From Colwellia maritima (GTDB lineage: Bacteria > Pseudomonadota > Gammaproteobacteria > Enterobacterales > Alteromonadaceae), in the NCBI RefSeq assembly GCF_022669015.1, contig NZ_JAKKSL010000001.1, forward strand, positions 1,222,059 through 1,286,058: a stretch of 64,000 nt of DNA, in the 5' to 3' direction. The notes beneath the pieces are model-generated. The model searched no databases, was not told where the DNA came from, and saw only the letters and a program-made list of their open reading frames with translations. Every line of letters starts with the position of its first letter. Positions within the stretch are counted from its first letter, which is position 1. Of this stretch, positions 10,994-21,249 are shown one piece after another. The position numbers were made by a program, and so were the translations under genes.

Positions 10994-12487
10994 TCAGATA
11001 TTGATTTTTTTATGTGCAACCACTGCAATTGCTTGTTCAGCCGGTGAGTTAACTTTGATCTTAGTTGGGGTGACGCGTCTGTTTGTCTGAAAGCGCATAC
11101 CATAAAGCACATATTGATAGCTTGCCGATGGGAAGACTTCTTCATTTTGAAAGAAATCATAACGACTAGGCGGTTGGTATTGCCATAGTTTAATAAGAGT
11201 TTTAAGATCTTCACTAATACTTTCGGGCTTTTGGTTATCAAGCCAATACTTTGAGTCTTCACGTTTACTTAAAACATAATGTAATTTTAAAAAGTCGATG
11301 ATGCGATTCCAACGATAAATAAATTTTTCATTGAAACGGTTAGCAATGATGTCCATATGCTGACGAGTAACGGGTAATTCATCCGTTATCATGGTAGATG
11401 CTAACTCGATCATAGCTAAAGCTGAAGCTTCTAGCGGTTCAAGAAAACCTGCAGACATCCCAATAGCGACACAGTTTTTATGCCAAAACTTTTCTCTATG
11501 ACCTGGTTCAAATGTTATTTTTCTAGGTGTGAGTAATGCTGCTTGTGCTTCGCCAATTGACTGAGTAAGGTATTGTTTTAATGCTTGTTCAGCGTCAACA
11601 TCATTTGTATGAGCGCTAGAATAGGTGTATCCCACACCACGTCGGGTTTGTAATCCTATATCCCAAATCCGGCCTGAATCTTGGGCTGTGGATAATGTTG
11701 TTGAATTTATTGGGGCATCTTTAGTTGGGTAGGGTACTTGTACAGCAAGCGCAGAATCATTAAATAAAATATGCTTTTTGTTGATAAAGTTAATTTTATA
11801 ATGCTTTCCTAATAATAGTGAAGCACTCCCAGTACAATCAATAAATAGATCGCCTTCAATATTGCCGTGTGCTTTAGTACTTATGGCAGCTATATCATCA
11901 TTTTCGGCAGAGATAATGTCATCCATATGGTCAACAATGTGTCGAACGTTTAATGTTTTGATACAGTGCTTTTGTAAGAGAGCAGCAAATTTCATTGCGT
12001 CAAGGTGGTATCCATAATTTGTTACGGCGGCGTAATCTGGAGTGGCTTCTTGTTTTGGTGCTAAACCTGCTTGACAAACATGGCTTTGTATATTGACAGT
12101 GTCTGCAAATGATTGTTGAAAGTGATTGGCTTGCCAAGCCGCGTGTAAATCAACTTGACCATAGCCATTTGGTGTCATAAAAGGGTGATAGTAATAATCA
12201 TCAGGGCTGCCGGTTCTCCAACCAACAAATTTTGAGCCTTGTTTAAATGAAACGTCACATTGTTGGATAAACTCTTTTTCGTTTATGCCTATTTTTTCTA
12301 ACGTATTACGCATTGATGGCCAGGTACCTTCGCCAACACCAATACTATTCACTTCAGGGGATTCAATTAGCGTTATCTGAATTTCACTGGCTGAATCAAT
12401 ACAGTGTTCGGCTGCTATACTACCGGCGGTAATCCATCCTGCGGATCCGCCACCAACAATGACAATTTTTTTTATAGGTTTATCCAT
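10994..12487 (-). CDS. Flavin-dependent halogenase-like protein A
   Basis: Intact 497-residue member of the tryptophan halogenase family. It shows the FAD-binding IVGGGSAGWITAG, GVGEGTWPSMR, the catalytic-lysine segment VSFKQGSKF, and SAGFLEPLEASAL. It departs from true halogenases in two places. The WxWxIP signature reads RIWDIG, and the serine after the EPLE glutamate is alanine. Such receptor-linked relatives are common in Alteromonadales and Caulobacterales but their substrates are mostly unproven, so monooxygenase-like or other chemistry cannot be excluded. It sits second in the operon, 166 bases behind the TonB receptor and before halogenase B. Confidence 0.88.
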   Translation of the reverse strand: MDKPIKKIVIVGGGSAGWITAGSIAAEHCIDSASEIQITLIESPEVNSIGVGEGTWPSMRNTLEKIGINEKEFIQQCDVSFKQGSKFVGWRTGSPDDYYYHPFMTPNGYGQVDLHAAWQANHFQQSFADTVNIQSHVCQAGLAPKQEATPDYAAVTNYGYHLDAMKFAALLQKHCIKTLNVRHIVDHMDDIISAENDDIAAISTKAHGNIEGDLFIDCTGSASLLLGKHYKINFINKKHILFNDSALAVQVPYPTKDAPINSTTLSTAQDSGRIWDIGLQTRRGVGYTYSSAHTNDVDAEQALKQYLTQSIGEAQAALLTPRKITFEPGHREKFWHKNCVAIGMSAGFLEPLEASALAMIELASTMITDELPVTRQHMDIIANRFNEKFIYRWNRIIDFLKLHYVLSKREDSKYWLDNQKPESISEDLKTLIKLWQYQPPSRYDFFQNEEVFPSASYQYVLYGMRFQTNRRVTPTKIKVNSPAEQAIAVVAHKKINI

Positions 12488-12585
12488 GTAATCTCCTACC
12501 TACGGGTATTACTAATTCGTTACCTTTATTCTTAGTGCCCGAGCAACAAGTTTATTCATTGGTATAAATTATTATGTGTCAATCG

Positions 12586-12615
12586 ATAAATGCCGTGCAA
12601 GTGCACGGCATTTAT
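12586..12615. promoter_or_regulatory. Strong intra-operon hairpin between TonB receptor and halogenase A
   Basis: Thirteen-base perfect stem (ATAAATGCCGTGC / GCACGGCATTTAT) with a four-base loop, 39 bases past the receptor stop codon. There is no T-run after it on the minus strand, so it is more likely an RNA-stabilising or processing hairpin that raises receptor mRNA over the downstream genes than a full terminator. Confidence 0.6.
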
Positions 12616-12653
12616 AAAGGTAATTATCTAACTAAATATCTAGCTAAATAAAC

Positions 12654-15637
12654 TTAGAAAGTATAACGTGCGCCAAAAGCATAACGTGCTTCTTGTTCAG
12701 CTAAATTCCATAATTGAACACTAGTGCGACCATGGATACGGGTGTCTTCACCTGTAATATTGATGCCTTCTAAAAATACTGATAATTGCTCATTAACTTG
12801 ATAGGCCACATTAAAGTCAATTTGTGCATAAGCTTCAGTATACGCAGGTTCATTGATATATCTAGCTTGTGAGTTTAAAAAGTCATCACGCCAGTTATAG
12901 GCAACACGTGCTTGAAAAGCATCTTTTTCATACATTAAAATCAAGTTAGCTGTGTCACTTAAACCAACAAGGGCAAACTGTGTTACAGATGGATCAGCGT
13001 TGTTATCAAAACCTACATCACCAGAAACGGTTGTATAGTTAGCTTGAATACCAAAGCCACTCTCACCGAAGAAATGTTGTGCTGCAATTTCAAAACCGTT
13101 TATTTTAGCTTCTTTATTGTTTACAAATTTCGTTACAGTAAAGTCCATTAATGGATCATCGCTGTTCGGCAATACATCATAATCTACTTCAAATTGCTCA
13201 GCAGGAATTGAATAGTAATCTACGTTGTTTTCAGTCGCGGCAACCATGGCGAATAAGTTGGTATCGGTTAACTCTTCACCTAACGCTTCTAAAGCTATTG
13301 CAGCAGCTTGAGCACGCGGGCCTGCTGTTGCATCACGCAAACCGTATACATTTTCCACAACAGGTTCACGACCGGCAAAGTTATTAACACGCTTTTCATA
13401 ATAACCAATTGACACATAGCCGGTATCTGCGAAGTACCATTCAGCAGATAAATCAACATTGTCTGATTCTAGCGGCACTAATCCTGGGTTACCACTGGAT
13501 GCTGTACCTAATTGTACGCCTGCCATTGTTGTTGGGCCAGAAGGACCACTAACCCCTGCCGCAGCAGCACTTAATTGATCATATGTGGGGCGAGCAATTG
13601 TTTTACTGTAAGAGAATCGAGTGATAACATTATCAACCACTTCTATGTCAAAATCAAAGTTTGGGTAAAAGATGGTTGTAATCAGCTTTAGCTGAAAAAT
13701 CTTGCATGCCCGTGCCAAAACGTACGTTAAAATCATTATTACCTTCCCACGCCACTGCGTTAGGTAAGGCAACATTTGCTGAAGAGGTAATGTCAGTACT
13801 TTCAAAGCGAAGACCAAAGCAGACATATTATAGGGACGACCGCCTAGTTCACCTGAAAGATCCAATTGGAAGAATGCAGACGTAATATCTTCTTTTATGG
13901 TGCGATCAGTTGCTGCTGCACCATTGGCAACAAAATCAAAACCATATTCACCAAACTCGCCCATTCTCCTATTTGCGATGCGCTCCCCGTGAAACCTTGA
14001 TTAAAAGCATTGCTTTTATCAAAATCATTAATCTCGCTAGTAAAATCAACTAAGGTTAAGTAGTTATCAGGTAATTCACCTGGGTTTTCAATACCCCAGT
14101 TACCCATAGTATGGCGTGTTAAGCTCTGTACTGAATGGCTTTCCATTGAACGAGATTCAATACCGAATTCAATACTTCCTTCTTCGAACTCATACGCACC
14201 AATAACACGAAATTCATCTATTTCAGTTTTCTGAGATGAATAATTCATATCAAGAATTGAAGTACCTACATCATCTTGATCAAGTACACCGTTACAGTTT
14301 AAGCCTCTTCTAGCATCACAGTCGTCAAAATCAACATGCATTATTGGATAACCATTGTTGAATTCAACACTTTGACCTGCAGAAATGTTTGCACCTAAAC
14401 CGGCATTAACCCAGGTTCCATATTGGGCATCAGGTGAGCTTTCAGCAGTGGAACTATGACCGTCAAATGTCAATGTGAAATAATCGTTCACATCATATTT
14501 GATATTTAAACCAATTGAATCATTTTCGTTTACTTGGTTAAGTTCTTGTAGTGCTAAACCTAAATCACGTGGCGCTTGATCACCACGATCTTCATTGTAG
14601 TCAACCGGTGTGGTCACAGTTTCATCATCAAAACCTAGATTTGATTTGTAAGTATCCATCCAGATGGATTGTTCAGCACGGGATTGAAAAGTGTCTTGTT
14701 TTGAATAGGTATAATCTAGCGTTGCAGTTAATGTTTCTACTGGTCTAAATTGTAATGTTAACTGCGCATTTGTACGTTCACGTTCTTGATCCGAAATAAA
14801 ATAACGTAAATCTGAAGGCATTGAATAGATTTGACCGAGTGCAGGCTCATTAGCTATTTGAATGTCACTCGCTGCTTGTGGAATAGTGCCATCGTATAAA
14901 CTTGTACGCCATTCGTTAACAAAAGCGCCAGAAGTTGAGCTATGTCTTGTTTGTGTATTGACGGTTAAAGAAGCACCAAATTTTTCTTCTTCATCAGTCC
15001 AACTCAGTAGTCCAGATAACTCTGGAGTAACATCATCACCAACACGATTACTGGTATCCATTATTGCTTTTGCGCCAACACTCGCGTGCATACCAGGATT
15101 ATCAAGTGGCTTACCGGTTACAATGTTAATAACAGCACCAATACCACCAGTTGCAATGTTTGCTCGACCGGTTTTATAAACAGAAACAGATTTAACAGCA
15201 TCGGAGGCTAGGTTTGAAAATTCGAAGGCACGTGAATTTGACACACCGCCGCCGCCTGGTAGGCTCGAAGCGGGCATAGTACGGCCGTTCAACGTTACCA
15301 TATTATAATCTGGACCAAAACCACGAACGGTTACTTTGCTACCTTCGCCATTGTCTCTGTCAATTGAAACACCGGTTATACGCTGTAAAGATTCGGCTAA
15401 GTTAGTATCAGGGAATTTACCAATGTCTTCTGCTGAAATAGCGTCAACTACACCTGATGCATCACGTTTTAATCTTGTCGACTCTTTAATACTAGAACGC
15501 ATTCCTGTTACGGTAATAACTTCTAAACTTTCTTCTAGGGCTACTTCTTCTGCTGATATCGCAGGAAGAGCTGTAACCCCTAAAATTAATGATAAGCTTG
15601 TTGCCACTTTTGTTTTAATAAATTTATTCTGAATCAT
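12654..15637 (-). CDS. TonB-dependent outer-membrane receptor, three indels
   Basis: Outer-membrane receptor of about 994 residues in the group used for oligosaccharide import. It has a signal peptide (LSLILGVTALPAISA), a TonB-box-like segment EVITVTGMRSS, and a plug domain (DAISAEDIGKFPDTNLAESL, VTVRGFGPDYNMVTLNGR). The long barrel ends in Phe (YAFGARYTF). The frame is lost near 13964 (GAATGGGGCGAG expected). It is lost again at about 13825 (GCTTTGGTC for GCTGGTC) and regained near 13690 (CCCAAAC for CCCAAC). Between the last two, the other frame reads GLRFESTDITSSANVALP, normal receptor sequence, which shows these are compensating errors. It is first in the operon with both halogenases, behind three LacI-type operators. 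Confidence 0.9.
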
Positions 15638-15680
15638 GTTTATCTCCCACCAATTTACATGTTTTATAATTATCTGTTGT

Positions 15681-15694
15681 AGTAAGCGCTTTCA
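15681..15694. promoter_or_regulatory. LacI-type operator near TonB receptor start
   Basis: AGTAAGCGCTTTCA, a degenerate copy of the TGWAAGCGCTTWCA site, 44 bases upstream of the receptor start. Confidence 0.6.
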
Positions 15695-15738
15695 TTAATT
15701 ATTTAGTATCGTGTTTAAGGTGATAAATTACAAACAAA

Positions 15739-15752
15739 TGAAAGCGCTTACA
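15739..15752. promoter_or_regulatory. LacI-type operator in divergent receptor/GPH promoter region
   Basis: TGAAAGCGCTTACA, identical to the site at 5124. It lies 58 bases centre to centre from the 15681 site, nearly the same spacing as the pair upstream of GH1. Confidence 0.75.
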
Positions 15753-15959
15753 TTTAAGTTAGAGTATTAAATGATTAAGGTCAATAACTATTTTTATAAT
15801 TATACAAACCAATGAATAATCTTACGCCAAATAAGTAAGTTTCTTTAAAAGCCAATAAAAATTTATGTAGTAATAAGTCATTTAAAAACAATTGGTTGAT
15901 TGTTTTTAAAAATTGTTTTTGTAAATTTACATTGTGTTTATAAAAAATATGAATTATTT

Positions 15960-15973
15960 TGTAAGCGCTTACA
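15960..15973. promoter_or_regulatory. LacI-type operator upstream of second GPH transporter
   Basis: Perfect palindrome TGTAAGCGCTTACA, identical to the core of the 5175-5200 site and about 120 bases before the transporter start. The 454-base gap 15638-16091 holds these three operators and AT-rich promoter sequence; I see no gene in it. Confidence 0.8.
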
Positions 15974-16091
15974 TTTTATCGTTATAAGGATAAAATATTG
16001 AATTATTCATTATTTTATCCTTATAAGAATGCGTTTTAAATTGAAGCATAAAAATTTTACTATTATCTATGATTCAATAAGGGATTTATTC

Positions 16092-17469
16092 GTGAACAGT
16101 AATCTGCGTTTAAAAGAGAAAGTTGCTTATGCTTGTGGTGACGTTGCATCCAATTTTTATTGGCGTGTGTTTGATGTGTTTTTATTTATTTTCTATACCG
16201 ATGTTTTCGGTATCTCAGCGGCAGCTGTAGGTACCTTAATGTTAGTCACACGGTTAATTGATGCTTTTTCTGATCCGTTAATGGGGGCGTTAGCCGATAG
16301 AACTAAAACCCGTTTTGGCAAATTTAGGCCTTATCTTTTGTGGGGGATTATTCCTATTGTTGCTGCGGGTGTTTTAACTTTTACAGTACCCGATCTTAGT
16401 GAAGATAATAAATTGATTTGGGCTTATGGCACCTACATTTTTATGATGTTGGCCTATACCTTTATTAATGTGCCATACGGCGCATTACTTGGTGTGATAA
16501 CGAGCGATACGCAACAACGTACTACACTCACTAGTTTTCGGTTTATAGGCGCTTTTTCAGGGGGAGCCTGGTTGCTTATTTAACACCGGAATTAGTTCTA
16601 TATTTAGGACAAGGGAATGAAGCATTAGGTCGGCAATTAACCATGGGGCTGTATGGTTGTATTTCAGCGCTGTTATTTACACTGACATTTTATGGTACTA
16701 AAGAACGTATTTCACCACCACCAGATCAAAAAACACCAGTGTTACAAGACATTAAAGATCTAGGGCATAATAAACCTTGGTTAGTGTTATTTGGTTTGGC
16801 GCTCATCATCATGATCACCATTTCGTTACGAGCAAGTTCAGGGACATTTTATTTTAAATATTACACACAACGACCTGACTTGATTGGTAGTTTTGCAATG
16901 GTATACATGATCGCTTTAGCTATAGGGGCGGCATCGACACCCTTGTTAACACGATATGTAGATAAACGTCGTTTGTTGATTATTTTAATGAGTATAGTCG
17001 CTAGCTTATCTACCGCATTCTATTTTGTTCCTAGAGACAATATTGCGTTGATGTTCGGACTGCAAATTATGATTGGATTGGCGTTAGGACCAAAATCACC
17101 CTTGGTTTTTTCAATGTATGCAGATACCGCTGATTTTTCTGAATGGAAAACAGGTAGAAGAGCAACGGCAATGATATTTTCTGCTGCTGCTTTTGCACAA
17201 AAATTAGGAGGAGCACTTGCGGGGGCAACAATAGGTGGTTGCTTGCATCACTGGGTTATGTGGCTAACCAAATACAAACAGGCGCATCAGAGCAAGGCAT
17301 AGTGCTTTTATTGACTATTATTCCCGCGGTTTTTGCTGCATTAGCTATTCCTCTCATAATGCTGTATCCATTAGACAACAAAACCTTAACAGATGTGCAA
17401 AGAGGTTTACATCAAAGAAAAAATACAGTGGTAAAACAGGATGAAAACGAGGTTATGAATAATGGGTAA
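16092..17469 (+). CDS. GPH-family glycoside:cation symporter 2, two indels
   Basis: Second MelB-like carrier, about 459 residues. I prefer the GTG at 16092 (NSNLRLKEKVAYACGDVASN), which has AAGGG eight bases upstream; an in-frame ATG at 16029 would add 21 unusual residues. Family marks are VTRLIDAFSDPLMGALADRT, RFGKFRPYLLWG and YADTADFSEWKTGRRAT. One base is missing at about 16568 (GCCTTGGTT read as GCCTGGTT) and another near 17235 (GGTTGGTTG read as GGTGGTTG). Its stop codon overlaps the GH94 start by eight bases, so transport and phosphorolysis are coupled: it probably brings an intact disaccharide or its aldonic acid into the cytoplasm. Confidence 0.88.
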
Positions 17470-19847
17470 TATGGTTAATACAGAGAATAAATCACGTGTG
17501 AAAGTTGAACTTGATTGCCCGATTAAAATGCCAAAAGCCAGTGGTTTTTTGTGGAATAAAAAGATGGTTGTACAAGTGAATTGTCGTGGCTATGTAAATT
17601 CACAGTATATGCAGCCTGAGCCAAGAAAATACTCTTATGCGCCTAACATGGAAGAAAAAACTTTTATTCAGCCAGAGCATAGCTATTTTACTCACCACCC
17701 GGGACGTTTTTTCTATATTAAAGATGAAGATCTTGAACAGTGCTTTTCAGTACCTTATGAGCCAATGAGAAAAAAACTTGATAAGTTTAGTTTCGTTCAA
17801 ACTGCTAGTGAAATTTACTGGTTGATTGAGCACTTAGAGCTGAGCATAAAAATTTCCATAAGCTTAAGTAAGCAAGATATTGTTGAACGTTGGTCTTTAT
17901 CAGTTAAAAATATGAGAGCTTCGGGTGGACAGCGAAATATCAGTATTTATCCCTATTTCACTATCGGTTATATGTCTTGGATGAATCAATCAGCCTGTTT
18001 TAATGAACAACTAAACGCGATTGTTGCTTCGGCAATAACACCATACCAAAAAGTAGAGCAGTATTTTAAAAACAAAGACTTGAAAGAAAAATCATTTTTC
18101 ATCGCCGACAAAAAACCAACAACTTGGCATACTAATCAAGCAGCCTTCGAAGGGGAAGGAGGCTTACATGCACCAGACGCATTAAAGACACTTACACTAT
18201 CTAATGATGAAGCCAGATATGAAACACCGGTTGCGGTTTTTCAATACCGAGAGTCATTCGGTGAAAATGAAGGTATCGATTATCAATTTTTATTTGGTCC
18301 CGCTAAAGATGAGTTAGAAATAGCGACATTAGCTAAGCGTTATTTTGGTGCTGAAAAAGCAAAACAGGCACAACAAGTTTATGATACGTATATTGCTAAA
18401 GGGCAAGGGTGTTTAGCTGTCAACACAGGTGCCGCTGAATTTGACGATTTTGTTAACCATTGGTTGCCTAGGCAAATGTATTATCATGGCGATGTTAATC
18501 GCCTAAGTACGGATCCTCAAACGCGTAACTATATTCAAGATAATATGGGCATGTGTTATATCAATCCTAATATCGCGCGGGATGCTTTTATTTTAGCATT
18601 ATCACAGCAACAAGTTAGTGGCGCGATGCCCGACGGTATTTTACTTCATGAACAAGCGGAACTTAAATATATTAATCAAATCCCTCATGCGGATCATTGT
18701 GTTTGGTTACCGATATGTTTGGCAGTTTATTTAAATGAGACGGGTGACGTTAGTTTGTTATCAAGCAATATTTCATTTGCCGATTCTAATAAAACCAAAA
18801 CCTTCAGTGAACACATAATGCTTGCGCTAGATTGGTTATTAGCGGCTACAGATCACAGAGACTTAAGCTTGATAGAGCAAGGTGATTGGTGTGACCCTAT
18901 GAACATGGTTGGTTACAGAGGTAAGGGGGTTTCAAGTTGGTTGTCTCTTGCTACGGCATACGCGTTGAATACATGGTGCGATTTGTGTGATGACTATAAT
19001 ATCAATATTGATGTGAAAAAACTCATGGATTACCGACTAGCTGCTACAACCATAAATAAAGCGGTTAATTCATATTTGTGGGCCGACAACTGGTTTGCTC
19101 GAGGCATAACTGATGAAAACCGTGTTTTTGGTACCGTGAAAGATAACGAAGGACAAATATACCTAAATCCACAAAGCTGGGCTATATTAAGTGGTGCCGC
19201 ATCACCAGAACAGCAACAGCGGATGATCAAGGCAATTACTAAACAATTAATGACGCCTTATGGCGTGATGATGTTAGCACCAAGTTATACCCACATGATT
19301 GAAGACATCGGTCGAATTACACAAAAGCATCCTGGTGTTTCAGAAAACGGCTCTGTTTATAATCATGCCGCCATTTTTTATGCTTACAGTTTATACCAAA
19401 TAAATGAAAATGATTTAGCCTTTGATGTATTAAAAAAAATACTACCTGCTATAGACGATGCTGATCAAAGCGGACAGCGGCGGTTTTTGTGCCTAATTAT
19501 TACCGCGGCGCTTATCATCAATATCCAGATCAAGCAGGTCGTTCAAGTCAGTTATTTAATACGGGTACACTGGCTTGGCTGTATCGTTGTTTAGTCGAAG
19601 AGTTGTGTGGTTTAAAAGGGGGAATGGTGTTTTGCATGTTGCCCCTAAATTACCCCGTTGTTTAAACAGTATATCTGGGCAGCGATTATTTCGTGGTGCA
19701 AAACTCATCTATGTTATCGAAAAATCTAACTCAATAGAAAGTATCAAAACCTATTTAGATGGTGAATTGATGCTAAATAATCAATTAGCCAATATTAAAG
19801 CAGATAAAACGTATCAAGTGCGTATTTTGGTGCCTGATAATGACTAG
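17462..19847 (+). CDS. GH94-type disaccharide phosphorylase, two indels
   Basis: About 795 residues, the size of GH94 inverting phosphorylases (cellobiose, cellobionate, chitobiose and related). It has an N-terminal beta-sandwich, then an (alpha/alpha)6 barrel with [15 protein letters not shown] and [15 protein letters not shown], where the catalytic aspartate region normally reads GDWND. C-terminal [18 protein letters not shown] and [20 protein letters not shown] appear after correcting single-base losses near 19483 and 19615. No signal peptide, so it acts in the cytoplasm and would give glucose-1-phosphate. The gene directly downstream, overlapping by eight bases, is gluconokinase. A phosphorylase that also released gluconate (cellobionate phosphorylase) would explain that, but the specificity is inferred from context only. 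Confidence 0.8.
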
Positions 19848-20401
19848 ACTTTCTAATGAAAAACAACAAAACATAGACAAACTTTCCCTATATATTGTGA
19901 TGGGGGTTAGTGGCTCAGGTAAATCAGTTATTGGAGAAAAACTTGCGCAATACCTTAGCAATCAAATTAAGGTTGAATTTATTGATGCAGACGATTTTCA
20001 TTCACCACAAGCCAAACAGCGTATGGCTGCTAACCTTCCACTTGATGACACCATGAGAAAGCCTTGGGTGAATGCGATTATGAATAAACTGATGGAGTTA
20101 GCATCGCAAAATAAAAATGTGGTATTAGCATTTTCTGGCTTAAAGCTTAAGCATAGAAACTGTTTACGTTCATTAAGTTTTAATACGGTTTTTTATTATC
20201 TCCAAGCCGATATGAATATTATACGAACGCGTATGTTAAACCGTAACAATCATTTCTTTAAACCGGAACTATTAACTAGTCAATTTTTAGCAATGGAAGC
20301 CGTGAGTGATGATGAGCAAAACTTAACTACGATAGATGTCAGTGGATCATTAGATGAGGTCTACCAAACAAGTTATCACACATGTTCAGCAAACACTGTA
20401 A
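19840..20401 (+). CDS. gntK: Gluconokinase, indel near the C-terminus
   Basis: GntK-type kinase making 6-phosphogluconate from gluconate with ATP. It has the P-loop VMGVSGSGKSVIGE, the substrate loop DADDFHSPQAKQRMA, the family segment GXPLDDXXRXPW as LPLDDTMRKPW, and FSGLKLKHRN where relatives read CSALKxxYR. The ribosome site is inside the GH94 3' end. Near 20367 an extra A (CCAAACAAG for CCAACAAG) shifts the frame. The corrected end reads VITHVQQTL with a stop at 20399-20401, while the uncorrected frame runs on to 20415. It feeds the pentose-phosphate or Entner-Doudoroff pathway. Its place between a GH94 gene and a carbohydrate-binding protein suggests that gluconate arises from an aldonic-acid disaccharide. 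Confidence 0.88.
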
Positions 20402-20411
20402 AGGTCCTGAT

Positions 20412-21199
20412 ATGAACAAAGTAATCGCGAATTTTTTAATTTTTTCATGCTGTCTTGTGGCCATATTTGGTCATGTGGCTATAGCTCATGATAAGAGCGA
20501 AAATTTACTATTGGCACACAAAGCATCAACTAATATTCTGATTGATGGTAAGGCGGATGAAACCAGTGGGCATTAGCATCATGGCAGCCTCTAGATCATT
20601 TAATGTCAGGCAGCCAACCAACAACAGACGATTTTAGTGGCAGATTTAAAATCTTATGGGATGCAGAACAACTTTATTTGTTGGTTGAAGTTGTTGATAA
20701 CATATTATTTGATCAACATGCCGATCCTTTGCACTTTTATTGGGATGATGATTGCCTAGAGGTTTTTATCGACGAAGATGCATCAGGTGGAAATCACCAA
20801 TTTAATTTTAATGCCTTTGCATATCATATTGCGCTTGATAATCAAGTGGTTGATATAGGTCCTAATAAACAAGATGGTTCAACAAATTTTGTGTTGTTAA
20901 ATGAGCACCTTAATAGTATTTGGCGACGCAGAGAAAGTAAGCCCCACAAAATTATCTGGGAAGTCGCGCTTCGTGTTTATGGTGATGATTTTACATTATA
21001 TTCAAACAATAAAAATCAGCAGCCAGTCACCTTAACTCTAGGTAAAACGCTCGGTTTTATGTTGGCTTATTGTGATAACGATGGTTCAAAAGAAAGAGAA
21101 AGTTTTATGGGGTCAACAGATATTAAGCCTGTTAATGGTGATAAAAATTTAGGTTATATCACCGCAGATGTTTTTCAAAAACTAAAATTAATTGAATAG
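20412..21199 (+). CDS. Secreted family-9-like carbohydrate-binding protein, one indel
   Basis: About 262 residues: signal peptide (FLIFSCCLVAIFGHVAIA), then a single beta-sandwich resembling CBM9-like domains of xylanases and sugar-acid enzymes. Recognisable pieces are NILIDGKADET, a tryptophan-rich WALASWQPLDHLM after frame repair, FKILWDAEQLYLLVEVVDN, and FYWDDDCLEVFIDEDASGGNH with acidic residues like the calcium site. The break near 20573 is a lost A (CCAAGTGGG read as CCAGTGGG). It has no catalytic domain I can name, so it may hold oligosaccharide in the periplasm. It lies 50 bases before the GH3 gene in the same operon. Confidence 0.78.
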
Positions 21200-21249
21200 C
21201 TTAGGTTATTAAACAACAGATTATAATAATTAAAGGTAGATACAGACTT

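Noticed and set aside
13690-13964. Programmed ribosomal frameshifting in the TonB receptor
   Set aside because: The shifts are in both directions, of different sizes, lack slippery heptamers with pseudoknots and recur in unrelated genes.
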